This document shows positions 36,040-43,218 of a stretch of DNA of 64,000 nucleotides, piece after piece. Numbering within the stretch: position 1 is the first letter of the stretch; each line of letters opens with the position of its first letter. The DNA lies in contig NZ_CP113063.1 in the NCBI RefSeq assembly GCF_026625785.1, positions 5,146,001 through 5,210,000 of the forward strand. Direction: 5' to 3'. Below the pieces are notes generated by a model, which did not search any database, had not been told where the DNA came from, and saw nothing but the letters and a program-made list of their open reading frames with translations. The translations under genes and the position numbers were made by a program. This stretch comes from Gordonia sp. SL306. GTDB lineage: Bacteria > Actinomycetota > Actinomycetes > Mycobacteriales > Mycobacteriaceae.

Positions 36040-36073
36040 CTGGCCCGTCGTGCGCGGCAACACGACGGGCCAG
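36040..36073 (+). terminator. Hairpin terminator of the lost aldehyde dehydrogenase gene
   Basis: CTGGCCCGTCGTG (36040-36052) pairs perfectly with CACGACGGGCCAG (36061-36073) around eight bases, six bases after the TAA. Nothing else is evident in 36074-36311. Confidence 0.75.
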
Positions 36074-36311
36074 CAACCCACCAAGAGTGGCATCGATGCT
36101 CGGATCGTCCCGGCATCCGGTGCGTTTGAGCTCGACTAAGAACAGCTCAGGGTGGTGGACAGAGGTCCAACGTGCACCATGTTCACCGCCCCCAGCCCGA
36201 CGTTTGCCATCGATTGCCTCTCGATCGTGCGCTCACCCCACGATGGTCAGTGCGCAAAAGATGCGGTTGCGGCCGACGACCGCGCGGCTATCGAACGTCT
36301 GGCGATATGGC

Positions 36312-36803
36312 CTATCGAGCTGGTCGTTTCGATACGTGCATGGTGATGGTGGCGGTGACGAAGGCGTGTCCGTGGGCGTCGAGGACGTCGACCGGGACGG
36401 ACAGTTCGGTGGGTTCGTCGGTGAAGGTGGGGATGGAGTCGAGACGAGCCACCGACGAGACAGCGGTGGTGGCTGCGGTCTTGTACCGGACGCTCATGCC
36501 CACTGGTATCCATCGGTGGGTGGACGGCATGGTGGCGTCGGTCATCATCCCTGCGGCGAGCTCGGCCATGTTGCACGAGGCAATGGCGTGGTAGCTGCCC
36601 AGATGGTTGCGAACGCTTCGCCGGTTCGGTGCGGAGACTCGGCACAATCCGGGGCGCAATTCCTCGATCCGCGGATGCACGCTCCGGAAGTAGGGCGCCT
36701 TTAAACACAGTGCCTGGGTGAAGATCCTGTTTCCGAAGGGTATGCGTTGCAGCGTGTTCCAGATCTTCAAGTTCGTGCCGGCAGGTGCGGTGCTGGTGGT
36801 CAT
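36312..36803 (-). CDS. DUF4442 hotdog-fold thioesterase-like protein
   Basis: 163 residues. WNTLQRIPFGNRIFTQALCL then APYFRSVHPRIEELRPGLCR, NRRSVRNHLGSYHAIASCNM (with the expected helix start HLGS.HA) and AELAAGMM are the DUF4442 hotdog pattern. Members are thought to hydrolyse or bind acyl-CoA or acyl chains. Last gene of the TetR-crotonase-DUF4442 operon (28 bp from the crotonase), which fits acyl-CoA metabolism. Confidence 0.88.
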   Translation of the reverse strand: MTTSTAPAGTNLKIWNTLQRIPFGNRIFTQALCLKAPYFRSVHPRIEELRPGLCRVSAPNRRSVRNHLGSYHAIASCNMAELAAGMMTDATMPSTHRWIPVGMSVRYKTAATTAVSSVARLDSIPTFTDEPTELSVPVDVLDAHGHAFVTATITMHVSKRPAR

Positions 36804-36831
36804 GGGACGTCCTGATGTCGCGGCGGATCGA

Positions 36832-37491
36832 TCAGTTTCGGCCTTGTTGCAAGGCAGTGGTGACCGATGTGTACATGGTGGTTTTGATGGCTCCGAGCGT
36901 GTCTGGATTCTTGCCGAGAATCGGTGTGAGCCGGGCGGTCGCGACGTCGACGAGGTCAGCTTCTGGTGCTGTGTCGTCGACGATGCCAGCTGACAGTGCC
37001 TCGGGACCGCTAAACCGGCGCCCGGTCGTCATGGCAGTCAGTGCCGCCTGAGGGCCAAGCTTGGCTTGAATGAGGGCGGCCATTCCGGGCGTGAAGGGAA
37101 TGTTGATGTCGACCTCGGGAAAGCAGAAGTAGCCGCGGTCGTCGCGCATCACCCGATAGTCGTGCGCCGTTGCGAGCATGGCGGCTGCGCCGAAGGTGTG
37201 GCCGTTGACCGCCGCTACGGTGGGGAGCGGAAATGTCAGGATCCGGCCGAACAGAGTGTGTACCTGATCGACGTACCATTCGGAACGGTCACCGTGAGTC
37301 AGGAGCCAGTCGAGATCTAGCCCGTTGGAGTAGAACTTTCCCGATCCGGTGGTGATGAGCCCCTGGGCGTTGGCGTTTGCGGCAGTCAGGTGCGCGTTAA
37401 CGGTGTCGAGCCAGTCGGGGGAGAACCTGTTTTCATTGTCGCCGAGGTTGAGTACGGCGATGGTGTCGTGATATTCCAGGGTCGCGGTCAT
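36832..37491 (-). CDS. Enoyl-CoA hydratase/isomerase, short form
   Basis: 219 residues of the crotonase fold. Oxyanion segments: TTGSGKFYSNGLDLDWLL and NGHTFGAAAMLATAHDYRVM; then YFCFPEVDINIPFTPGMAAL. The FPEVDINIPF block is like that in delta3,delta2-enoyl-CoA isomerases (ECI/PECI), making isomerase the better guess. Its ATG overlaps the TetR stop (37488-37491), indicating translational coupling. Expected role: making unsaturated acyl-CoAs ready for beta-oxidation. Confidence 0.9.
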   Translation of the reverse strand: MTATLEYHDTIAVLNLGDNENRFSPDWLDTVNAHLTAANANAQGLITTGSGKFYSNGLDLDWLLTHGDRSEWYVDQVHTLFGRILTFPLPTVAAVNGHTFGAAAMLATAHDYRVMRDDRGYFCFPEVDINIPFTPGMAALIQAKLGPQAALTAMTTGRRFSGPEALSAGIVDDTAPEADLVDVATARLTPILGKNPDTLGAIKTTMYTSVTTALQQGRN

Positions 37492-38141
37492 GGGACATCC
37501 TTTCGAAGTTGGCGTGATGGTTTGGCTGGCGGAGGGTCGATGGTCAGCACAGCTCGTACGGCAGCGGCGAGCCGTTCTCGTGCCTGGTGATCGGCAGTCT
37601 GCTTGCCGCGCAACAGCAAAGCGGTGGGCAATTCAACAACGCAGTCACGGATGACCGCGACCGCATACCGGTCGACCCGATCCCACAGATTCCGGGAGAG
37701 CCCGATGAGCAGGTCGCCCAAAGTCTTGTCGAGTGTGCGCAACTCCTCGGCGATGTCGGCGGGAATGTCGCTTGAACCCAAAAGCTCATCGCGGCGCACG
37801 GTGAGGAGAAACCGAGCCGAGACGGGATGCTCGATCAGAAACAAGGCAGGCGTGTCGGCCGCTGCGACCACCGCATCTACCGCCATGTCACGACTTGAAC
37901 CGCCGGCGAGTGCCTCATTGACGGTGTTCCGCTGCAGCGCAAGGAACTGCCGAGCCGCACGCACCCACACCCGCCCAACCAACCCTGCCCGCGAACCGAA
38001 CGCGTTGTAAATAGCGCCATTCGACACCGACGTTGCCTCAGAAAGAGCCCGAACAGTGACAGCCGCCGGCCCGACATCGACGGCCAACTTCTCGGCGACG
38101 TCCAACAAATGGTCGTGGTCGTGAACGCGGGGGCGTGCCAT
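37488..38141 (-). CDS. TetR-family regulator heading an acyl-CoA operon
   Basis: 217 residues. HTH: HDHDHLLDVAEKLAVDVGPA, TVRALSEATSVSNGAIYNAF and GSRAGLVGRVW, TetR of the AcrR type. ATG 38141 gives the usual short N-terminus (MARPRVHDHD). It overlaps the crotonase gene by four bases. As first gene of the operon it probably represses its own transcript in response to an acyl-CoA or fatty acid; a short imperfect repeat CAGAGCACCTGCTCTG right upstream (38156-38171) is a likely operator. Confidence 0.9.
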   Translation of the reverse strand: MARPRVHDHDHLLDVAEKLAVDVGPAAVTVRALSEATSVSNGAIYNAFGSRAGLVGRVWVRAARQFLALQRNTVNEALAGGSSRDMAVDAVVAAADTPALFLIEHPVSARFLLTVRRDELLGSSDIPADIAEELRTLDKTLGDLLIGLSRNLWDRVDRYAVAVIRDCVVELPTALLLRGKQTADHQARERLAAAVRAVLTIDPPPAKPSRQLRKDVP

Positions 38142-38155
38142 GAACCCACCATAAC

Positions 38156-38171
38156 AGAGCACCTGCTCTGA
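38156..38171. promoter_or_regulatory. Palindrome upstream of the TetR-crotonase operon
   Basis: CAGAGCACCTGCTCTG: arms CAGAGCA and TGCTCTG with a two-base centre, 15 bp before the TetR start codon. Position and symmetry fit an autoregulatory TetR operator. Confidence 0.65.
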
Positions 38172-38305
38172 AACCTAGCGCGATGGTTGCGAGCAGGCCG
38201 GGCCATAGCGATGACCGTGAGAAGTGTCCATTGGTGTGAATCAGATCGACTACGCCGTTAATTGACTCTCCATCGCGGGCGGTGACACAGGGCTAGGCCC
38301 GTTCG

Positions 38306-38325
38306 TTTCGTCACTGGTGACGAAA
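38306..38325. repeat. Palindrome bordering the cassette-like array
   Basis: TTTCGTCACTGGTGACGAAA: nine-base arms with a two-base centre. It ends 19 bp before junction A. The bases from 38312 on (ACTGGTGACGA ... TTG) resemble the junction core ACTGGTAACGA ... TTG, so junction A seems to have an extra degenerate copy of the core to its left. Confidence 0.7.
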
Positions 38326-38344
38326 TATCTTGTGGGACAGGAGG

Positions 38345-38369
38345 AACTGGTAACGAGACGTGTTGAAGT
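38345..38369 (+). repeat. Junction A: start of cassette-like unit 1
   Basis: The 25-base core starts AACTGGTAACGAGACGTGTT and is identical at 38345-38369 and 39306-39330, with one mismatch at 41526-41550. To its left here is unique sequence instead of the unit-end block seen at junction B, as expected for the first site of an array. Confidence 0.9.
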
Positions 38370-38479
38370 GAGACGAGTAGACCCCGCGCAGCCATTGGTT
38401 GCTGTTGGCGGCCAATGGCTAGGTTTCGTGTGGACGGCCGACGCCGAGACCGTTTGTTCTACACTCGGGGCATGGGGAG

Positions 38480-39133
38480 TTGCCGTTGCAGGTGAGTGCG
38501 GTCGTCTTCGATTGCGATGGGCTCCTGCTCGATACGGAGACATGCTGGTCGCGCGCAGAAGCTTCATTGTTCGCCGATTATGGGTACGGGTTCGGGCCTG
38601 CGGAGAAGGATCTCCTGATCGGACGAACGCTCGAGGCTGCGTGCGCGAACATGGCCGACTTAGGGCGCCCAGGTACTGGCCCCGAGCTGCAGGGCCCTGT
38701 TGCCACGGGTAGAGCAAGAACTCGCTGTCGGAGTCGAACCTATGCCCGGTGCCGTCGAGCTTTTGAAACTTCTGGCAGGCCGGGTGCCGCGCTCGGGGTG
38801 GCGACCAACAGTCAACGGGGCATGCTCGACGCGGCGCTCGCCGCAGCATCGATTGCCAACTTTTTCGCGGTCTCTGTGGCCGCCGACGAGGTCGCCCACC
38901 CCAAGCCGAACCCGGAACTGTACCTCCGTGCGTTCGAGCAGCTGTCGGCTTCACCGCGCACCTGTGTCGCACTCGAGGACTCGTCGACGGGCGTCGCAGC
39001 AGCGCGAAACGCCGGTGCTTACTTGATTACCGCTCCGTCTCAGCAAGGAAAGAAGCTCGAGGGAGACCTTGTTGCTTCCGCGCTCGATGACCCTCGTATC
39101 GTCGAGTGGGCGCTCACTGTCGACACGATGTGA
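38480..39133 (+). CDS. HAD-superfamily phosphatase with two compensating frameshifts
   Basis: 217 residues as read straight through. Motif I is VVFDCDGLLLDTET (Asp nucleophile), motif II VATNSQ, motif III in HPKPNPELYLRAF and motif IV in LEDSSTGVAAARNAG, as in beta-phosphoglucomutase-like HAD enzymes. Between about 38690 and 38790 the open frame gives nonsense, while the +1 frame gives the expected RALLPRVEQELAVGVEPMPG and AVELLKLLAGRVP. Two opposite indels thus bracket 33 codons of wrong frame. Start could be TTG 38480, TTG 38486 or GTG 38492. The product is probably misfolded unless these are sequencing errors. Only gene of unit 1. Confidence 0.75.
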   Translation: MPLQVSAVVFDCDGLLLDTETCWSRAEASLFADYGYGFGPAEKDLLIGRTLEAACANMADLGRPGTGPELQGPVATGRARTRCRSRTYARCRRAFETSGRPGAALGVATNSQRGMLDAALAAASIANFFAVSVAADEVAHPKPNPELYLRAFEQLSASPRTCVALEDSSTGVAAARNAGAYLITAPSQQGKKLEGDLVASALDDPRIVEWALTVDTM

Positions 39134-39280
39134 CCGCGCGGGTCAGTGTTCTCCATTATCGGGCGGTGTTCGTTTTTTGAACTGGCTGCGGAGTTCGCTC
39201 TCTAAGGCTGCCTGGGCGGACGTGAGCGCCCGACGCGTTGTGCCGATTGGTGCACGAAAGGCGCAGTGCAACAGATTCTT

Positions 39281-39339
39281 TCATCTATTTGAACTCGTCC
39301 TACTTAACTGGTAACGAGACGTGTTGAAGTAGGACGAGT
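39281..39339 (+). repeat. Junction B: unit-end and unit-start blocks forming a perfect hairpin
   Basis: End block 39281-39305 is identical to 43088-43112; start block 39306-39330 is identical to 38345-38369. ACTCGTCCTACTT (39293-39305) and AAGTAGGACGAGT (39327-39339) are exact reverse complements, giving a 13-bp stem with a 21-base loop that contains the start-block core. The boundary between blocks falls at 39305/39306. Confidence 0.92.
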
Positions 39340-41525
39340 AGGACCTAGGACTGCGTCTAGCCCCTTGCATCTGGTGCCGGCGGCAACTCGTCCCGAACGC
39401 CGAGTTCAGTCCGGCGGCTGGGCCTCCGTTAAAGGGGTCGGGGCCATCGCCGTGAAGGTGATCAGAACCGGCACTGTCGGCACCGGACGCAATGATGGAC
39501 GAGTGAACTTCGATCAGATAGCCCGTATGGATGACGGCGCACCACGCGTCGCGCGCATCGATGACGTGCCAGCCCTGTTCTACCTCGGTATCGAAGCACG
39601 ACGTGAGCTCTGGGGCCACGTCGGCCTCGTGCCCACACTTGAGTGGCTCTCCCGCATCTTCGCTGACCTAGACCTGTCACGCATGACCAACAGTGATGAC
39701 GAGGTTGTGCTCGCGTTTCTATCCGAGGTCAGCGAACCAGCCAGCGCGCAGACTACCGGCTTGCTGGCTCACGGCAACGCTGTGCTGCATCCGATGCCGT
39801 TGTTCCTGGCAATCAAGGAAGTCATAGCGTGGGCCGATGTGGACGGAGATGCCGTGCCCACGAGTGATGAACTCCTTGCAGTCTTTCTGAGTCTGTCGGC
39901 CGAAGCTCATGAGGCGGCCATGCCGACCGAGGGGGCAGGATTTGACCAGGTGCTCGCCGAGATGACGCTGACCCGCCTGACCCAAACGGCGCTGCTGTAT
40001 CCCGAACCACTAGAACTTCTGTCGGCGTCGACGGAGGGGATCTGGTACCGAGGTTGGTCAGACAGGACCTCGGCCAAGGTCAAGCGCAGCCTGGCCAAGC
40101 GTCCAGCCGCGCAGTGGGCCGAGATCACCGGGGTTGATCTCGACGACTTCCTGTCACTCGGGTGGTTGTTCTACAACCTTTGGAAGCACGAAGGATTCAC
40201 GTGTATCGAGCCTGAATTCTTCGCTCAATACGCCGTTGCACCAGAGGCCGTCGACTTCCTGATGGACCATTGCACAGTGTCGATCGCAGAGCTGCGCACA
40301 CAGCTGGCGCAGGAACGATCCGAGAACGCGTCGCTGTGGACTCGATACAAGCTTCAACAGACCCCATTTGTGCGTATCGACGACGGCACACTGCTGCCTA
40401 TGAGATTTCAGTACGTGATCCAGCGCATCTTCGGAGACCATCTCTACCTCGAGACCGAACACATGCTACGTGCGACCGACTCGAAGAAGGCCGACCACTA
40501 CGCGGAGGCGATGCGGAACATCTTCGAGGAACGCGTTGGCGAGGTCCTCCGACGCATCTGTACCTACGACGAATCGGGGGAGACAGTCCTCGTTGAAGAA
40601 GCCGAGATGAAGCGAGTCTGGCGAACGAACAAGTCGACGCTGCCGAAGATCTGCGACTTCGCGCTCTTTCGTGGGCACGGTTGCATTCTGATCGATGCCA
40701 ACATGCGTAACTTGCCCCAACCGTTCGCGGAAGGCGAGGCGACGATCGAATCGCTACAGCTAGAGATCGAACAACGGTTCACAACAACCAAGTTCCGACA
40801 GTTACTCAGCACCGTCGAACTCTTCATGAACCGCGGCTGGAACAGGCTGCGTACGGCGGTCACTGGCCGCACCAGATTCGTCCCGATCGTGGTTGTTCCC
40901 GACGCGGGAATCCCGGGCGACATCGCGGTCGAGAACGCTGTGTACACCAGAGCATTCGGCCTGGTAGTTAAGTACAACGAGAATCCCAACATCACCAAGG
41001 TCCACGTGCCAGCGATTCTCACCTGGCGTGACCTACTCAGACTCGATGGACTAGCCGAACGCGGCGTCGACATCTTTGTCCTGCTCAAACGCTGGCGCGA
41101 CATTGACGCTCTGGGTCGGTTCGGCCGTGAGCAACTACCTGTGCCGTTGAGTGAGTTCCTAGATCGTCGATACCCGGACTCACCGATGAGTCAGCGTGAG
41201 CACCGGCGAGGGTGGGACCTGTTTGAGCACCTTCGTTCCCACGTAGAGCAACACGCGATCGCGGCTGCTCCCGCGGCCCTTCGCCAGACGTTGGCAGCAG
41301 AGTTCGCGCACCAACGACGCCAGCTGCCGACATTCGACAACCGACACGAGTTCACCGAGCGCGATGGCCGCGCCATGAGAATCACCAACAGTTCATCGGA
41401 TTGCGATTGAGGGGAACGATAACGGCTACAACAGATCCACTGTTGGCTTGTAGTGCGGCGGCTACGGGAGCGACCCAAGAAGCGGAAAATACGCTGTCTC
41501 ACAAACACTTTCAATCGTCCTAGTT
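39306..41525 (+). mobile_element. Cassette-like unit 2 (large unknown protein)
   Basis: From junction B to junction C. One plus-strand gene fills it. Its base composition looks lower in GC than the flanking operons. The unit end (TCAATCGTCCTAGTT, 41511-41525) is a diverged form of the end block. Confidence 0.5.
39527..41410 (+). CDS. Large protein of unknown function in unit 2
   Basis: 627 residues from ATG 39527; the frame stays open to 39365, so GTG 39503 or an earlier start is possible. No signal peptide or membrane segment. The first half is helical and acidic (RIDDVPALFYLGIEARRELW, FLSLGWLFYNLWKHEGF). The second half has IRRIFGDHLYLETEHMLR-like QYVIQRIFGDHLYLETEHML, then TNKSTLPKICDFALFRGHGC and ILIDANMRNLPQPFAEGEAT, and later RFVPIVVVPDAGIPGD and VKYNENPNITKVHVPAILTW. 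The DFALFRGHGCILIDANM stretch recalls the D...(E/D)-x-K core of PD-(D/E)XK nucleases with Asn for Lys; this is only a suggestion. I do not recognise the family. Confidence 0.75.
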   Translation: MDDGAPRVARIDDVPALFYLGIEARRELWGHVGLVPTLEWLSRIFADLDLSRMTNSDDEVVLAFLSEVSEPASAQTTGLLAHGNAVLHPMPLFLAIKEVIAWADVDGDAVPTSDELLAVFLSLSAEAHEAAMPTEGAGFDQVLAEMTLTRLTQTALLYPEPLELLSASTEGIWYRGWSDRTSAKVKRSLAKRPAAQWAEITGVDLDDFLSLGWLFYNLWKHEGFTCIEPEFFAQYAVAPEAVDFLMDHCTVSIAELRTQLAQERSENASLWTRYKLQQTPFVRIDDGTLLPMRFQYVIQRIFGDHLYLETEHMLRATDSKKADHYAEAMRNIFEERVGEVLRRICTYDESGETVLVEEAEMKRVWRTNKSTLPKICDFALFRGHGCILIDANMRNLPQPFAEGEATIESLQLEIEQRFTTTKFRQLLSTVELFMNRGWNRLRTAVTGRTRFVPIVVVPDAGIPGDIAVENAVYTRAFGLVVKYNENPNITKVHVPAILTWRDLLRLDGLAERGVDIFVLLKRWRDIDALGRFGREQLPVPLSEFLDRRYPDSPMSQREHRRGWDLFEHLRSHVEQHAIAAAPAALRQTLAAEFAHQRRQLPTFDNRHEFTERDGRAMRITNSSSDCD

Positions 41526-41550
41526 AACTGGTAACGAGACGTGTTGCAGT
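41511..41550 (+). repeat. Junction C
   Basis: TCAATCGTCCTAGTT then the start-block core at 41526-41550 (one mismatch from the other two copies, GCAGT for GAAGT at the end). The right-hand arm AGGACGAGT of junction B is not present here, so no stem forms. Confidence 0.85.
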
Positions 41551-41648
41551 TGGGCCTGCGCGTCGAGGCATCCCGGCTTCCTTCGTTTGCTCAGCGAGTG
41601 CGCAGACGGTTCGTTCTTCCCGTTTGCTGGGTCGGTATCGTCTCCATA

Positions 41649-42419
41649 ATGGAGCCCCGACAGCTCGACCGCTTGATCGAACAAGTTGTATCCGAAGCAA
41701 CAACGTGGATGGGCGATGACGCCAGTGACTCACGACGCGAAAACGCTGCACACACCTGGTCACGTTTCCTCCAAGCGCTCAACGCGCCAGCGAGTATCGC
41801 GTGGCGCCTACACAATCCGGACACCGACGATGATCGGCTGCTACAGAGGCTCGACGCACCCCTAGTGGACCTCTTAGCTTGGGCATGCGACGTGACGACC
41901 GCCGCACTCGCTGGAGACGATTCACACGATGGCGTATTGCCCTACCTACGGTCCGGACTCCTGAACCACTTCACCACCGAGATCAGCAAGCCGTTCACCA
42001 ACCTGTCTATGCCGGAAATCGCTGAAGGCGAATGGGTAGAGCCGGCGGCAATAGCCCTGAGCGACTTCTTGGACCAAGTACTCACTGAATACCCGGTCGC
42101 AGAGACAGCCATCCCTGTGACGGGGGAGATGTTCCTAACTCCGCCCGAACAGTCCACACAACTCTTCACATCTGCCAGCCCTCGGCAGGAACTCATCCGA
42201 CAGCTCAACAAGGTCCGCGGTCGTCTCCAAGCGGAGTTCGAGCTAGCGGAGATGGTTCGCGCGGCCCGTGAAAAGCGCAGAGGCTGTCAAGGACATCGAA
42301 AAAGAGGCAAGGTCGGCAGCGGGAGGTATCGCAAGTGCGACTCTCGCGCAGCACTTCGCGAAGTTCGCAGCCAACCATCGCAAGTCGTCTCAGCTGTGGT
42401 CTGCGTTGACGATAGTTAG
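41649..42419 (+). CDS. Unit 3 protein, N-terminal part
   Basis: 256 residues as read; the last 50 or so (after VRAAREK) look like out-of-frame sequence. The real part is soluble, helical and acidic: EPRQLDRLIEQVVSEATTWM, NAPASIAWRLHNPDTDDDRL, EYPVAETAIPVTGEMFLTPP, then a helix LIRQLNKVRGRLQAEFELAE. At 42270-42275 (GAAAAG) a one-base change would join it to the frame of the next entry, giving VRAARESAEAVKDIEKEARS without interruption. I therefore read the two as one gene with a frameshift in a run of four A. Function unknown. Confidence 0.6.
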   Translation: MEPRQLDRLIEQVVSEATTWMGDDASDSRRENAAHTWSRFLQALNAPASIAWRLHNPDTDDDRLLQRLDAPLVDLLAWACDVTTAALAGDDSHDGVLPYLRSGLLNHFTTEISKPFTNLSMPEIAEGEWVEPAAIALSDFLDQVLTEYPVAETAIPVTGEMFLTPPEQSTQLFTSASPRQELIRQLNKVRGRLQAEFELAEMVRAAREKRRGCQGHRKRGKVGSGRYRKCDSRAALREVRSQPSQVVSAVVCVDDS

Positions 42420-42795
42420 CCTCCTGGCCGTTGCAGCTATTGCTGCCCTTGTACTCTTCCTCGGCAACGACTCCGACGCTAGCCCTTGGGCAGAACTGCT
42501 GCATCTTGCGTTAACACTTCCGTTCGCGGCGATGGCGGGCTGGGCGTCACAGGTCGCCGGTCGCCACCGCGACCAGTGGGCATGGGCGGCGGCGACGGAA
42601 GCGCAGCTCATGACTGCACCCCTCTACGCCGAAGCACTCAATGATCCGCAGAGCCGATCCGACTTGCTCACACAATTTGGCCAGCGAATGCTGAGCGCGC
42701 CGGTCACACGCACGCCCAGCGAATCCGAGACAGCCTCGTTACTTGCCGGGCTGCAGTCGGTGATCGTCGAACTCGGCGAGAAGAACAGGGATTGA
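42268..42795 (+). CDS. Unit 3 protein, C-terminal part with two membrane helices
   Basis: 175 residues if started at GTG 42268, but no ribosome site lies at a usable distance. It holds a helical run AVKDIEKEARSAAGGIASAT then LAQHFAKFAANHRKSSQLWS, two hydrophobic helices (ALTIVSLLAVAAIAALVLFL and LLHLALTLPFAAMAGWASQV), GRHRDQWAWAAATEAQLM and a helical tail. This coiled-coil/two-helix layout is seen in actinobacterial proteins of unknown function near defence genes, from memory. Best seen as the 3' part of the gene beginning at 41649. Confidence 0.6.
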   Translation: MKSAEAVKDIEKEARSAAGGIASATLAQHFAKFAANHRKSSQLWSALTIVSLLAVAAIAALVLFLGNDSDASPWAELLHLALTLPFAAMAGWASQVAGRHRDQWAWAAATEAQLMTAPLYAEALNDPQSRSDLLTQFGQRMLSAPVTRTPSESETASLLAGLQSVIVELGEKNRD

Positions 42796-43087
42796 CGCAC
42801 TCTCCTTCGGCGGCGATGCGGGACGGCGGGAAAGATCGCGGAAGCTATCTATGCCCCTCGGAATTTCTCAACCCAACCTGCCTGAGACAGATGCTGGTTG
42901 GTTGTTCTTCTGTGGTTGATGCCAACGATGGTCGGGAGTTCGGAGGGCTTCCTGACGCAGGGGCGAGCTTTCTTCATCATTCCCATAAACAGCAGGTCAG
43001 CGGCGCCGGGGGGATCGATCCCGCTCATGGATGGGCGAGTAGGTCGGAGACTCCAGGAACCACTCCGCACCCAATGGTCGAGTCCTC

Positions 43088-43112
43088 TCATCTATTTGAA
43101 CTCGTCCTACTT
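43088..43112 (+). repeat. Junction D: terminal end block of the array
   Basis: 25 bases identical to 39281-39305 (TCATCTATTTGAACTCGTCC...). No start-block core follows; the sequence goes on as TTTACGCCGATAAGATAC. This is what the last site of an array should look like. Confidence 0.9.
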
Positions 43113-43148
43113 TTACGCCGATAAGATACATTATGTCAAGTAAACACA

Positions 43149-43164
43149 CTGCATATCGCATTGC
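43149..43164. repeat. Toxin-antitoxin 3' motif, copy 1
   Basis: CTGCATATCGCATTGC, identical to 43852-43867. It lies 54-69 nt beyond the mazF stop codon. Confidence 0.85.
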
Positions 43165-43218
43165 TCAGCAACGGAACTCAAGTGCCCCACCCACCACCAT
43201 CCCAACCTGCGCATGACG

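Larger units (their letters stand above)
38345..39305 (+). mobile_element. Cassette-like unit 1 (HAD phosphatase)
   Basis: Runs from the 25-base start block to the 25-base end block (39281-39305, beginning TCATCTATTTGAACTCGTCC). It holds one plus-strand gene. The start and end blocks would together form a hairpin if the unit were circular: AAGTGAGACGAGT near its start against ACTCGTCCTACTT at its end, two mismatches. No recombinase gene is seen. Confidence 0.5.
41526..43112 (+). mobile_element. Cassette-like unit 3 (split membrane protein)
   Basis: From junction C to the terminal end block D. It carries one gene in two overlapping frames, and about 290 bp of non-coding sequence behind it (42796-43087) in which I see nothing else. 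Confidence 0.5.

Noticed and set aside
38345-41550. CRISPR repeats
   Set aside because: The three repeated blocks are 1-2.2 kb apart with genes between, not short spaced repeats.
42268-42268. GTG as true start of a separate two-helix membrane protein
   Set aside because: No ribosome binding site at suitable distance, and the upstream frame becomes non-protein-like exactly there; a frameshift explains both better.
38345-43112. Classical integron
   Set aside because: No integrase gene in the window and the junctions lack the GTTRRRY/RYYYAAC attC cores, so only cassette-like is claimed.
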